A DNA stretch of 49,112 bases from Bryobacter sp. CoA8 C33 (GTDB taxonomy: Bacteria > Acidobacteriota > Terriglobia > Bryobacterales > Bryobacteraceae): contig JAINDK010000024.1 in assembly GCA_019931185.1 (NCBI GenBank), positions 1 through 49,112 on the forward strand, read 5' to 3'. The position numbers and the translations under genes were made by a program. The stretch's first letter is position 1; each line of letters starts with the position of its first letter. Below the pieces are notes generated by a model. It saw only the letters and a list, made by a program, of their open reading frames with translations, was not told where the DNA came from and did no database searches. Shown here one piece after another: positions 34,279 through 43,864 of this stretch.

Positions 34279-35343
34279 TTACTGCACCTGCTCGAGGATC
34301 GCGAAGTCTCCCGGGTTCCACGCCTGCGCGATGATGTACAGCTTTCCGTTCATCTTCTTGATCGTCGCGTTGTGGATGTGCTGGAAGTTCGCCAGCCCCA
34401 GGTCCTCCTTTGGCATGATCGTCGATACCAACTGGTCGTTCTCCAGCAGATAAATCGGCGCTCCCTTGCTCCGGTCCGGTCCGTGCAGCGACCCTACCAC
34501 CGCATACTGATCGAGGTAGGCGATGTCGCAGGGGAAGCTCCCGAGCGGCATTCGCAGCGTTCCCAGATACTGCCCGAACCGCGTAAAGCGGTCGATCTCC
34601 GAGTTCGGCCGGTCCGAGACGTCAATCCGCTTCGTCCCCGGCGGCACCGTGATCCCGTGCCCCGTGCCGAATTGCCCCGCGCCCGTCCCCCGCCCGCCGA
34701 ATGCCAGATCATGCCACTCCGCCTTGAACGGATTCGTCGACAAAATCTTCGCCGTCAGCACAAAGTCGAGATTCGAATACCCCGTCGGTATGTAGAACAT
34801 CCCGTCCAGTTGCTCCACATCGGTCGGAATAAAATTCCCCCGTCCCGCATAATAATCCGTCGCTACCGGGTGCCCCATGTCCGTTTTGCCGTCCGGCGCC
34901 CCCAGCGTATGGATCAGCTTGCCGTCCAGTCCCGTCGTGAACACCTTGCCCACGCCATTGCCCGGAAACGTGAGAAACGCCGCCCCGTCCGCCGCCTGCC
35001 AGAACATCGCATTGTGCATGTTCGTGTCCCGCATCGCCGGGTCCGTCGGCAGCATCTGCGTCTTCTTCAGATCCGAACTGATCTGTATGATTCCCGCTCC
35101 CGGCAGCGCAAAGTAAACTTCCCCCTTGCCCGCCCGGCGGTCGATCGCAAAGCCGCCATGCGCCGCCTTCAGTACTTTCTGTGCCTCCTCCGGCAGGTGC
35201 GATGACGTGTACGCCACGCGAAAACGGTACTTCCCGTTCCCGCTCACCGCCGAGTTACCGGCCTGTCCTCTCGCATCGGGCGCCATCTGCCATGCGCCCA
35301 CAATCAGTCCCAGCCATACCGCTATGCTCGCCGCTTGTCTCAT
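34279..35343 (-). CDS. Secreted beta-propeller-like protein
   Basis: The product is a 354-aa exported protein (signal peptide RQAASIAVWLGLIVGAWQMA). The mature part has repeated short beta strands of NHL/6-bladed propeller type, for example GEVYFALPGAGIIQIS, GNGVGKVFTTGLDGKLIHTLG, RIDVSDRPNSEIDRFTRFGQYLGTL and CDIAYLDQYAVVGSLHG. No catalytic motif can be named. It may bind ligands or act as a lactonase-like enzyme, which I cannot decide. It is convergent with ttcA (8 bp between the stops) and divergent from the PhoD-like gene (38 bp between starts). Confidence 0.75.
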   Translation of the reverse strand: MRQAASIAVWLGLIVGAWQMAPDARGQAGNSAVSGNGKYRFRVAYTSSHLPEEAQKVLKAAHGGFAIDRRAGKGEVYFALPGAGIIQISSDLKKTQMLPTDPAMRDTNMHNAMFWQAADGAAFLTFPGNGVGKVFTTGLDGKLIHTLGAPDGKTDMGHPVATDYYAGRGNFIPTDVEQLDGMFYIPTGYSNLDFVLTAKILSTNPFKAEWHDLAFGGRGTGAGQFGTGHGITVPPGTKRIDVSDRPNSEIDRFTRFGQYLGTLRMPLGSFPCDIAYLDQYAVVGSLHGPDRSKGAPIYLLENDQLVSTIMPKEDLGLANFQHIHNATIKKMNGKLYIIAQAWNPGDFAILEQVQ

Positions 35344-35381
35344 GCAGATTATTCAATCACATTCCCGATAGATTAGAGAGC

Positions 35382-36815
35382 ATGTTTTCTCGCCGCCAGC
35401 TTCTTGCCCTCGGCCTTGCCTCCCCGGCTTACTCCGCCGCCCTGCCCGGTGAAACCCATATGGCCACCGGCGTCAAGACCGGCGAGCTCACCCCCCGCTC
35501 CGCCACCCTCTGGCTCCGCCGCACCGCTTCCTCCCTGCGTCTCAACAACGGCATCGTCCGCCGCGGCCACCAGTCCCAAGCCGTCTTCCTTGAGCCCGGT
35601 CTTTCTCCCGATCTCCTCGAAGGCGCCGCCCCCGGCGCTCCCGGTTACTTCCAGGTCCGCTATCAGTCCGGGGCCCGCCGCCGCTCAAGCCGCCTGCTCG
35701 AAGTCGACCCTACGGCTGACTTCACCGCCCAACTCCTCCTCGACGGCCTCCAGCCCGCCACCTCCTACTCCTTCCTGCTCGAAACCCGTGCCACCCGTAA
35801 CGGCCGCGTCGACGGCGAACTCACCGGCCGCTTCCGCACCCTCCCCCTGGCCACCTCCCCCACCCCCGCTCACATCGCTCTGCTTTCCTGCCAGATGTAT
35901 TGCCACATGGATTCCCCCGATGGCTTCGCCCTCTACCGCTCCATCGAACGCGACCAACCCAACTTCCTCCTCAGTTGCGGCGACAACGTCTACTACGACA
36001 ACGAAAGCCCCATCGCCCGCTCTGCTCCCGTTGCTCTCCACCATTGGCAACGCATGTACTCCTTGCCCTCTCTGCATTCCTGCCTCCGTCACACCCCTGG
36101 CTTCTGGCAAAAAGACGATCACGACACCCTCTCCGACGATGCCTGGCCCTCCATGCCCCCCGGCAGGATGGCGCCTCTCACCTTCGCCGAGGGTCAGAAG
36201 ATCTTCCGCGATATGGTCCCCGCTCCGCCTCCAGCTCGCCCCCTCTATCGCTCCATCCGTGTCGGCCGCCATCTCGAGCTCTTCCTGACCGAGTCCCGCG
36301 ACTACCGCTCCCCCAACACCGATCCCGATTCCCCCGCCAAAACCATCTGGGGCGACGAGCAAAAAAATTGGCTCTTCTCGGCCTTGCGCTCTAGCGACGC
36401 CACCTTCAAAATCCTCGTCAACCCCAATCCCCTCGTCGGCCCCGATCGCAATTCGAAGAAAGACAACCACGCCAATGCCTCCTTTGCCTCCGAAGGCGCC
36501 GCGATCCGCCGTTTCCTCCGCGACAATTTCCCCCATAACCTGATCGCCGTCTGTGGCGACCGCCACTGGCAGTACCACTCCGTCCACCCCGATACCGGTC
36601 TCCACGAATTCGGCTGCGGCGCCGCCTCCGATGCCCACGCCGGCGGCACACCCGGCCTCGACCCCGCCTACCATCGCTTCCATCGTGTCCTCGGCGGCTA
36701 TCTCACCATCGAAGTCGATACCAGTTCCCCCCAGCCGCTCCTCCAGTTCACTCACAAAAACGTTGAGGGCAACCCGGTGCACCGCCATCGGTTTCCGGGT
36801 CGCCCTCAAGCCTGA
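35382..36815 (+). CDS. phoD: PhoD-like alkaline phosphatase
   Basis: The product is a 477-aa exported metallophosphatase. The N-terminus (FSRRQLLALGLASPAYSA) is a twin-arginine-type signal, as is normal for PhoD, which folds with its Fe/Ca centre in the cytoplasm. An N-terminal beta domain (about residues 25-160) is followed by the phosphatase domain with LLSCGDNVYYDNES, FWQKDDHDTLSDDAW and AVCGDRHWQYHS, carrying the metal-binding Asp/Asn/His residues. PhoD hydrolyses phosphate mono- and diesters. ATG 35382 has AGAG upstream. The stop is 12 bp from that of the convergent ilvD. Confidence 0.9.
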   Translation: MFSRRQLLALGLASPAYSAALPGETHMATGVKTGELTPRSATLWLRRTASSLRLNNGIVRRGHQSQAVFLEPGLSPDLLEGAAPGAPGYFQVRYQSGARRRSSRLLEVDPTADFTAQLLLDGLQPATSYSFLLETRATRNGRVDGELTGRFRTLPLATSPTPAHIALLSCQMYCHMDSPDGFALYRSIERDQPNFLLSCGDNVYYDNESPIARSAPVALHHWQRMYSLPSLHSCLRHTPGFWQKDDHDTLSDDAWPSMPPGRMAPLTFAEGQKIFRDMVPAPPPARPLYRSIRVGRHLELFLTESRDYRSPNTDPDSPAKTIWGDEQKNWLFSALRSSDATFKILVNPNPLVGPDRNSKKDNHANASFASEGAAIRRFLRDNFPHNLIAVCGDRHWQYHSVHPDTGLHEFGCGAASDAHAGGTPGLDPAYHRFHRVLGGYLTIEVDTSSPQPLLQFTHKNVEGNPVHRHRFPGRPQA

Positions 36816-36827
36816 TTGCCGCCTCAG

Positions 36828-38498
36828 CTAGAAGATCTTCGACGTGATCGCCCCTTCGCTCGCCGAGCCCACCGTCTTGATGTACTTGGCAAACACGCCC
36901 GTCTTATACTTCGGCTCCGGCACCGTCCACTTCGCCCGCCGCGCCGCCAGCGTCGCTTCCTCCACCTCGAGATCGATCGTCGCCTTCTCGATATCGATGC
37001 TGATGATGTCGCCGTTCTCCACAAACGCAATCGGGCCGCCGTCCACCGCCTCCGGCGCTACGTGACCCACCATGAAGCCGCGCGTCGCGCCGCTGAAGCG
37101 ACCGTCCGTAATCAGGGCTGTCGAGTCGCCCAGCCCCGCGCCCATAATCGCCCCCGTCACGCCCAGCATCTCCCGCATGCCCGGTCCGCCCTTCGGCCCT
37201 TCGTAGCGGATCACCACCACGTCGCCCGGCTGGATCTGCCCGCCCGTCACGGCCTTCATCGCGTCTTCTTCCCGCTCAAATACCTTCGCCGGTCCGCGCT
37301 GTCCCTTCCGCTCAATGCCCGTTACCTTGATTACGCAGCCATGCGGCGCCAGCGACCCCCGCAGGATCACCAACCCCCCTGACTTCTTGATCGGGTTCGA
37401 CACCGGCTGTATCACCTGCTGGCCCGGCGTCGGCACGGCCTTCATCGCTTCCGTGGCAAAGGTCTCTCCCGTCACCGTCATCGTGCTTCCATCGACAAAT
37501 CCCCCCTCAAGCAGATACTTCGCCACCACCGGAATCCCGCCCGCCGTATGCACATCGGCCGCCGTATACTTGCCTGCCGGCTTCAGGTTGCTCAACAGCG
37601 GCGTCCGCTGGCTGATCGCCTGGAAGTCATCAATCTCCAGGTCCACTCCCGCCTCGCGCGCCATCGCCAGCAAATGCAGCACCGCATTCGTCGATCCGCC
37701 CGTTGCCGCCACGCTCGCAATCGCGTTGTTGAACGCCGCCCGCGTGCAAATATCCCGCGGCTTCAGATCCCGCTTCACCGCCTCCATAATCACCTGTCCG
37801 CAGCGGAACGCCACGTCCATCTTCGCCGGGTCCACCTGCGGCACACTCCCGCTGAAGAACGGCGCCAGTCCGATCAACTCCATGATCGTCGCCATCGTGT
37901 TCGCCGTAAACTGCCCCCCGCAGGCCCCCGGCCCCGGGCATGCCTTGTTCTCGATATCCAGCAATTCCTCATCGCTGATCTTGCCCGCCGCATTCGCCCC
38001 CACCGCCTCAAATACATCCTGCAGCGTCAGGTCGATCCCGTTGCGCTTGCCCGGCATGATCGTGCCACCGTACATGATCACGCCCGGCACATTCAACCGC
38101 AGCAGCGCCATCGCCGCCCCCGGTATCGTCTTATCGCACGCCACCAGCGCCACGATCCCGTCAAACATATAGCCCCGCGCACAAAGCTCGATCGAGTCCG
38201 CGATCACGTCCCGGCTCACCAGGCTCGCCTTCATCCCCTCGGTCCCCATCGTCACCCCGTCGGAGATCGCCACCGTGTTGAACTCCATCGGCGTGCCGCC
38301 CGCCGCGCGGATCCCTTCCTTTACCTTCACGGCGAAGTCGCGCAGGTTGTAGTTGCACGGCATCGTCTCGATCCAGGTATTCGCAATCCCAATAATCGGC
38401 TTGCGCAGATCCTCATCGGTAAATCCAATTGCTTTCAGCATCGACCGCGCCGGTGCCCGGTCGCGTCCCTGGGTTATCGTATGGCTTTGCAGCTTCAT
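36828..38498 (-). CDS. ilvD: Dihydroxy-acid dehydratase
   Basis: IlvD dehydrates 2,3-dihydroxy-isovalerate and the isoleucine analogue to the 2-keto acids in branched-chain amino acid synthesis. The 556-aa length is normal. Iron-sulfur ligand cysteines appear in [11 protein letters not shown] (Cys48), VACDKTIPG (about residue 120) and [15 protein letters not shown] (about 192). Other signatures are [16 protein letters not shown] and [19 protein letters not shown]. No other ilv or leu gene lies nearby. It stands alone, 56 bp from the divergent PIG-L gene. Confidence 0.97.
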   Translation of the reverse strand: MKLQSHTITQGRDRAPARSMLKAIGFTDEDLRKPIIGIANTWIETMPCNYNLRDFAVKVKEGIRAAGGTPMEFNTVAISDGVTMGTEGMKASLVSRDVIADSIELCARGYMFDGIVALVACDKTIPGAAMALLRLNVPGVIMYGGTIMPGKRNGIDLTLQDVFEAVGANAAGKISDEELLDIENKACPGPGACGGQFTANTMATIMELIGLAPFFSGSVPQVDPAKMDVAFRCGQVIMEAVKRDLKPRDICTRAAFNNAIASVAATGGSTNAVLHLLAMAREAGVDLEIDDFQAISQRTPLLSNLKPAGKYTAADVHTAGGIPVVAKYLLEGGFVDGSTMTVTGETFATEAMKAVPTPGQQVIQPVSNPIKKSGGLVILRGSLAPHGCVIKVTGIERKGQRGPAKVFEREEDAMKAVTGGQIQPGDVVVIRYEGPKGGPGMREMLGVTGAIMGAGLGDSTALITDGRFSGATRGFMVGHVAPEAVDGGPIAFVENGDIISIDIEKATIDLEVEEATLAARRAKWTVPEPKYKTGVFAKYIKTVGSASEGAITSKIF

Positions 38499-38554
38499 AA
38501 ACTTCTGATCTTATCAACCGTTCCTCATGCGAAAATGAAAATTCCCTGTAAATC

Positions 38555-39310
38555 ATGCGTATCCTGGCTATCCATGCCCACCCCGACGACTGTGAGATTC
38601 TCGCCGGTGGCACTCTCGCCCTCCTGGCCCGTACCGGTATCTCACTCACCCTCTGCACCATGACCCCCGGCGATTGCGGCTCGGCTGAAATGGGCCCCAA
38701 CGAAATCGCCACCGTCCGCCGCATGGAGGCCGCCACCGCCGCCGCCCTCCTCGGCGCCGATTACCTCTGCGCCGAGTTCCGCGACCTCGCCATCTTCAAC
38801 GACGACGCCGGCCGCCGCCGTGTCACCCAGATCCTCCGCGAAGTCCGCCCCGACATCGTCATCACCGCCAATCACCCCGATTACCACTGCGATCACGAGG
38901 CCACTCACGCCCTCGTGCGCGATGCCTGCTTCGGTGCCAGCGCCCCCAACTATCACACCGGCGAATTCACTGCCCTCGACCACATCCCCCACCTTTACTT
39001 CATGGATTCCGCCGACGGCATCGATCGCGACGGCAATACCCTCCGCCCCGAATTCCTCATCGACGTCTCCTCCGTCCTCGACATCAAGCGCACCCTCATC
39101 GGCTGCCACGAATCCCAGCGCTCCTGGCTCAAAAAACAGCACGGCATGGACGACTACGTCGAGACCGCCCTCCGCTGGACCGCCAAGCGCGGCGCCCTCC
39201 TCGGCCTGCCCGCCGCCGAGGGCTTCCGCCAGTACCACGGCCACCCCTACCCCCAGACCCCCCTCCTGCAGGAGATTCTCTCCCAGCTCACCGAACTCCA
39301 CACCCTATGA
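38555..39310 (+). CDS. PIG-L/LmbE-family zinc deacetylase
   Basis: The product is a 251-aa enzyme of the family that removes acetyl groups from N-acetyl sugars or related amides. The zinc-binding AHPDD motif lies at residues 8-12 and the second metal segment is NHPDYHCDHEATH (about residue 108). Known members include BshB, MshB and LmbE. The bacillithiol and mycothiol members share this layout, but no other gene of those pathways is near. It overlaps the DHS-like gene by 4 bp (ATGA), so the two products probably act in one pathway. Substrate unknown. Confidence 0.9.
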   Translation: MRILAIHAHPDDCEILAGGTLALLARTGISLTLCTMTPGDCGSAEMGPNEIATVRRMEAATAAALLGADYLCAEFRDLAIFNDDAGRRRVTQILREVRPDIVITANHPDYHCDHEATHALVRDACFGASAPNYHTGEFTALDHIPHLYFMDSADGIDRDGNTLRPEFLIDVSSVLDIKRTLIGCHESQRSWLKKQHGMDDYVETALRWTAKRGALLGLPAAEGFRQYHGHPYPQTPLLQEILSQLTELHTL

Positions 39311-40548
39311 GCCAGCACCCCACCCCCCCCAAGCGCACCGTCCTCACCCGCCGCGTCGACCAGTGCCAGACCCTAGACGAAGTCTTCCGCCACTGCCTGC
39401 CCGCCTTCGGCGGCGCCTTTCTCCGCCGCCTCTACTCCATCCTCGATACCGCCATCGGCATGGGCTGCCCTCTTACTGTCGCCATCGCCGGGCCCGTCAC
39501 CGTCAGCGGCCAGCACCAGACCTGGCTCCTCCCCTTGCTCGAAACCGGTTGGGTCGCCTACCTCTCCACCACCGATGCCGTCTGCTACCACGACGGCCAC
39601 CGCAGCTTGAATGGCCACCGCGATCCCGTCCACGAAGTTCCCATTTTTGGTGACGACGGCGCCCTCCGCGACGAGCGCACCATCCGCGTCACCGACATGG
39701 CTTTCGATGAAGACGTCCTGCTCGATCAGGACCGCTTCCTCACCGCCATGCTCCAACTCCCCGACTTCCAGCACAAGATGACCGGCACCGAGCTCCGCCA
39801 CCTCCTCGGCCGCTTCTACAGCGCCCAGGAACGCTCAAACGGCGTCGAAGAAGGCCTTCTGGCCGCCTGCCACCGCCTCGCCATTCCCGTCTTCGTCGGC
39901 GCCCCCGGTGACGGCAGCGTCTTTCTCAATTCCATGAAGCTCTGGGCCATGCGCAAAGCCGGCCTCATCGACGAATATGGCTTCGATCTTGATCTCCACG
40001 CCGAAGTCTTCGAGGCCTGCGCCTACCACTACTGGGGACTCTTCCAGAACCCCGTCCAAGCCCTCGCCACGCTCGTGCTCGGCGGCGGCGTTCCCAAGAA
40101 TTTCAACCTCCAGCCCGAACCCGCCCTCGGCCAGATCCTCGGCCTGCCCAACGTCCGCGGCTATAATTTCGACGTCCAGATTGTCACCGCTCCCGTCACC
40201 GACGGCTCCCTGTCCAGTTGCTTCCCCGCCGAAGCCGTCACCTGGGGCAAGGTCGACAAGGATACCTATACCGAAGCCACCGAGAGCCTCCAGTGTGATT
40301 ACTCCCTGCTCATGCCCTTCCTGGTCAAAGCCTTGCTCGACAACCGCGCCCGCTACGAACATTTGGCCGCCGAAATCGGCGAAGAGCAGCTCTTCGCTCA
40401 GCACCCCCAGGCCCGCGGCTATCTCCGCCCGCGCTCTGGATACCGCCTCTTTGAAAAACGCGACGAACTCGTCCGCACCCTCACCGAGGCCGTCCAGCTC
40501 AATCGCGACTGGCTCATGGAAGGCCTCACCTACCCGCTGGCCCGCTAG
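39307..40548 (+). CDS. Deoxyhypusine-synthase-like protein (bacterial polyamine enzyme family)
   Basis: The 413-aa product has the DHS fold signatures: LVLGGGVPKNF (about residues 256-266), DGSLSSCFPAEAVTWGKVDKD (about 300-320) and the Rossmann-like N-terminal part (LTVAIAGPVTVSGQHQ). The catalytic lysine that carries the butylamine group in true DHS is present in WGK, and the nearby Glu and Trp are kept. Two other active-site residues differ: the His of KHH is Asn (KNF), and the spermidine-binding Asp in DGSDSG is Leu. Bacteria have no eIF5A, so a polyamine product such as homospermidine, or another acceptor, is more likely. It is coupled to the PIG-L gene. Confidence 0.82.
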   Translation: MSQHPTPPKRTVLTRRVDQCQTLDEVFRHCLPAFGGAFLRRLYSILDTAIGMGCPLTVAIAGPVTVSGQHQTWLLPLLETGWVAYLSTTDAVCYHDGHRSLNGHRDPVHEVPIFGDDGALRDERTIRVTDMAFDEDVLLDQDRFLTAMLQLPDFQHKMTGTELRHLLGRFYSAQERSNGVEEGLLAACHRLAIPVFVGAPGDGSVFLNSMKLWAMRKAGLIDEYGFDLDLHAEVFEACAYHYWGLFQNPVQALATLVLGGGVPKNFNLQPEPALGQILGLPNVRGYNFDVQIVTAPVTDGSLSSCFPAEAVTWGKVDKDTYTEATESLQCDYSLLMPFLVKALLDNRARYEHLAAEIGEEQLFAQHPQARGYLRPRSGYRLFEKRDELVRTLTEAVQLNRDWLMEGLTYPLAR

Positions 40549-42831
40549 CTAGCGGAGTTCAAAACCCGCCTCGCGAATCGCCCCGATCATCGCCTCCCTT
40601 TGCGCGGAAATTTCCTCCTGCGTCAGCGTCCGGTCCTGCCGCGCCACCGTCACGCGGAACGACAAGCTCCGCCTCCCGTCCGGCAGTTCGTACTCGGTCA
40701 AAAACTCGATCCGTTCCACCGCTTCCCCCCGTGCGCTCCCGAGCGCCTTCTCCACCGTCCCGGCAAAAGTCCGCTCCCCCGCCAGCACGCTCAAATCAAA
40801 CTCGCTCGCCGGGTATCGCCTCACCGGCTGATACTGCTTCGCTATCCCCGCCATCGCGCACGCCAGCGGCCCCAGATTCAGGTCCAGCACCGCTGCCCGT
40901 CCCTCTTCCATCCACCGCGGATGAAACTCAAATATCCGCCCCACCAGCGCCTCACCCAGATACACGTTCACGCTCCGCAGCGGATGCTCATACGCCCGCA
41001 CCTCAGCCGTCGGCTCAAATCGCATCCCCGGCGCCATCGCCCGCGCCAGCCGCTGCAACTCCCTCAGTCCCGCTACGCCATCCCCCCCATGCGCATACAA
41101 TCCCGCCACCAGATGCCCCAATTCCCTCGGCAATCCCTCCGGCTGCTTGTGTATTTCCTTGCCGATCTCAAAGAACCGGAACTCGTCAAAGTGCTTACGG
41201 TTCTCCTCGAAATTCTTCAATACCCCGTGCAGCAGCGTCGTCCGCAGCAATCCCTGATCGCTCGCAATCGGGTTCAGCACGCGCACATGCCCCTCCACCG
41301 GCACGCCCAGCCGCGCCGCCTGCGCCTCGCTCACAAACGAATAGTTATAAACCTCGGTAAATCCCTGCTGGCTTGCCACTCCACGCAACTCATTGTAAAA
41401 ACGCCGCTCCAGATTCACCGGCGGCGGCGTCACCGGCATCGCCGGCGCCACCGGCGGAATCGTCTCATAACCCACCATCCGCCCCACTTCTTCCACCAGA
41501 TCATCGGGAATCGAAATATCCTTCGTCGCTCGCCAGCTCGGCACCGTTACCGCCAGCGCCTCGCCCTCGTCCGCAACGCCAAACGCCAGCCGCTCAAGAA
41601 TCCCGATCACTTCCTGCTTCTCGATCTCGCGGCCCAGCTTCCGCTTGAGCCACCCCAGATCAAGGGGAATCACCGGCGCCGCCGCCAGCTCCCCATGTAC
41701 ATCCGTCGGCCCGCCCACAGCCACTACGCCCGGCGACACCAGCTCAAACAGCTCCGCCGCCCGCGCAATCGCCCGCAGCGTATTGTGCGGGTCCTGTGCC
41801 TTCTCAAACCGCATCGACGCATCCGTCCGCAGCTTCAATCGTGCGCTCGTCTTGCGCACCGCACTGGCATGAAAGTTCGCGCTTTCAAACACCACGCGCG
41901 TCGTCTCCGGCCCAATCGCCGAATCCTTCCCCCCGATCACCCCCGCAATCGCAATCGCCCCACCCTCATCGGCAATCACCAGATCCTCCGCCGTCAGCAC
42001 ATACTCCTCCCCGTTCAGTGCCAACAGCTTCTCGCCCTCTTCCGCCCGCCGCACAAGAATCCGCCCACGGATCTTGTCCGCGTCAAACGCATGCGTCGGC
42101 TGCGGCAGCTCCGCCAGAATCCAGTTCGTCACGTCCACGATGTTGTTAATCGTCCTCAGCCCGATGCTCTCCAGCCGGTACTGCAGCCACAGCGGCGACG
42201 GCCCCACCTTCACCCCTTCAAACAACTGCGCCGTATACCGCGGACACAGTCCATACTCGCGGATCTCTACCCCCACCGCCCCCGGCCCTTGCGGCAGCAT
42301 CTCCAGGCTCACCGGGTCCACCAGCGGCTTGCCGAGAACCGCCGCCACCTCCCGCGCCATCCCGTAATGGCCCCACAGGTCCGGCCGGTGCGTCAGACTC
42401 TTGTTGTCGATCTCTATGATCGTGTCCGCCTCGAGATTCAACTCCCCCTCGAGTTCCAGAACCCCCTCGTCATCGCCGCTAATCCCCAGCTCCGCCGCGC
42501 TCGCCAGCATCCCGTCGCTGTCGATTCCGCTCACCCGCTTCACTCCCAGCGGCACATACACCGTCCGCAAACCCTCCCGGCAGTTCGGCGCCCCGCACAC
42601 CAGCGTCTTCCGCCCGTACGCTTCCGTCTCCACTTCCGCCTTCCCGTTGTGGCTGTTCGCAATCGGCTCCACGCTCAACACCGTCGCCGGGCAGGCGCCC
42701 TTGAGCAGCGTTCCATGCACTTCCACACCCTCGCTCTCCGCCGTATGCAGAGTAATGCGCCGGGCTAATTCCTGCGCGTCAATGTCCAGGTCTTCGACCA
42801 GTTCCGACAACCATTGGTAGGAGAACTTCAC
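40549..42831 (-). CDS. pheT: Phenylalanyl-tRNA synthetase beta subunit
   Basis: PheT forms the alpha2-beta2 synthetase with PheS that charges tRNA-Phe. The 760-aa length is usual. In order are the N-terminal part with a tRNA-binding EMAP-like domain (VLSVEPIANSHNGKAEVET, then TLVCGAPNC, about residues 50-90), the B3/B4 editing region (LTHRPDLWGHYGMAREVAAVLG), the B5 domain, the catalytic-like core and the C-terminal FDX-ACB anticodon-binding domain (AMIGAIREAGFELR at the end). The start is a GTG 13 bp after the pheS stop. The stop abuts the convergent DHS-like stop (TAGCTA). Confidence 0.96.
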   Translation of the reverse strand: MKFSYQWLSELVEDLDIDAQELARRITLHTAESEGVEVHGTLLKGACPATVLSVEPIANSHNGKAEVETEAYGRKTLVCGAPNCREGLRTVYVPLGVKRVSGIDSDGMLASAAELGISGDDEGVLELEGELNLEADTIIEIDNKSLTHRPDLWGHYGMAREVAAVLGKPLVDPVSLEMLPQGPGAVGVEIREYGLCPRYTAQLFEGVKVGPSPLWLQYRLESIGLRTINNIVDVTNWILAELPQPTHAFDADKIRGRILVRRAEEGEKLLALNGEEYVLTAEDLVIADEGGAIAIAGVIGGKDSAIGPETTRVVFESANFHASAVRKTSARLKLRTDASMRFEKAQDPHNTLRAIARAAELFELVSPGVVAVGGPTDVHGELAAAPVIPLDLGWLKRKLGREIEKQEVIGILERLAFGVADEGEALAVTVPSWRATKDISIPDDLVEEVGRMVGYETIPPVAPAMPVTPPPVNLERRFYNELRGVASQQGFTEVYNYSFVSEAQAARLGVPVEGHVRVLNPIASDQGLLRTTLLHGVLKNFEENRKHFDEFRFFEIGKEIHKQPEGLPRELGHLVAGLYAHGGDGVAGLRELQRLARAMAPGMRFEPTAEVRAYEHPLRSVNVYLGEALVGRIFEFHPRWMEEGRAAVLDLNLGPLACAMAGIAKQYQPVRRYPASEFDLSVLAGERTFAGTVEKALGSARGEAVERIEFLTEYELPDGRRSLSFRVTVARQDRTLTQEEISAQREAMIGAIREAGFELR

Positions 42832-42844
42832 GCTTTCCGGGCTC

Positions 42845-43864
42845 CTAAAACTGTTTCAAAAAGCGCAGGTCGCCACTCTGCAACCAGCGTATGTCGTCAA
42901 TCAGGTACCGCATCATCACCAGCCGCGTCAGCCCCAGCCCGAAGGCGAAGCCCCCATACTCGTCCGGGTTGATGCCCCCCGCCCGCAGCACATTCGGGTG
43001 CACCAGTCCGCAGGGCAGCAATTCCACCCACCCCGAGTGCTTGCACACCGGGCAGCCTTCCCCGCCGCACACCATGCACTGTATATCCAGCTCAAAGCCC
43101 GGCTCAACGAACGGGAAAAAGCCCGGCCGCAGCCGCACCGTCACCTCGCGCCCGAAGATTCCCCCCAGCAGCGTCTTCATGAAGTACAACAGGTGCGCGA
43201 TCGATACTTCGCGGTCCACCATCATCCCTTCCAGCTGATAAAACGTATGCTCGTGCGACGGGTCCACTTCTTCGTTGCGAAACACCCGCCCCGGCGCGAT
43301 CATCCGCAGCGGCGGACCCAGCCTCTGCATCCCCCGCACCTGCACCGGTGAGGTGTGCGTCCGCAGCAGATGCCCCCCCTCCAGCCAAAACGTGTCCTGC
43401 ATATCCCGCGCCGGATGGTCCGGCGGGATGTTCAGGGCATCGAAGTTATGAAATTCCGTCTCCACCTCCGGCCCGTCCAGCGCCGCGAACCCCATCGAGA
43501 AAAACAGCGATTCAATCTCGTTTTGTATCCGCGTCAGCGGATGCAGACTCCCGGGTACGATCCCCGGCGGCGGCATCGTCAGATCCACCCATTCCCTCGC
43601 CAATCGCGCCTCGAGCGCCGCGCTCTCAAACGCCGTCTTCTTCAGTTCATAGGCCGCCTCAAGCGACGTCTTCGCGCTGTTCAGCGCCTTGCCCGCCGCC
43701 ACCCGCTCCTCCGGGCTCAGCTTGCCCATCAGCTTGCCGAATTCCGCCAGGCTCCCCTTGCGCCCCAGTACCTCAACGCGCACCGCCTCCAATTCCTCGG
43801 GCGTCCCCGCCTCGCGCACCCGCCCGAGCGTCTGCCCGGCCAATTCTTCAATCCGCCCGATCAT
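42845..43864 (-). CDS. pheS: Phenylalanyl-tRNA synthetase alpha subunit
   Basis: PheS is the catalytic subunit of phenylalanyl-tRNA synthetase. The 339-aa product has the N-terminal coiled-coil arm (about residues 1-85), then class II motif 2 (RMIAPGRVFRNEEVDPSHEHTFYQLEGMMVD) and motif 3 (GLGLTRLVMMRYLIDDIRWL). The HTSPVQVRGM block is typical. ATG 43864 overlaps the stop of the upstream unknown gene (ATGA), so translation of pheS may depend on it. It is followed by pheT at 13 bp. Confidence 0.97.
   Translation of the reverse strand: MIGRIEELAGQTLGRVREAGTPEELEAVRVEVLGRKGSLAEFGKLMGKLSPEERVAAGKALNSAKTSLEAAYELKKTAFESAALEARLAREWVDLTMPPPGIVPGSLHPLTRIQNEIESLFFSMGFAALDGPEVETEFHNFDALNIPPDHPARDMQDTFWLEGGHLLRTHTSPVQVRGMQRLGPPLRMIAPGRVFRNEEVDPSHEHTFYQLEGMMVDREVSIAHLLYFMKTLLGGIFGREVTVRLRPGFFPFVEPGFELDIQCMVCGGEGCPVCKHSGWVELLPCGLVHPNVLRAGGINPDEYGGFAFGLGLTRLVMMRYLIDDIRWLQSGDLRFLKQF

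Noticed and set aside
38555-39310. Reading the PIG-L protein as BshB of bacillithiol synthesis
   Set aside because: The AHPDD motif is shared by the whole family, and no bshA or bshC is present in the window.
40600-42768. A 722-codon open frame on the + strand opposite pheT
   Set aside because: Its product is almost entirely Arg, His, Pro and Gln with no domain. It is a by-product of G-ended codons in pheT and not a gene.
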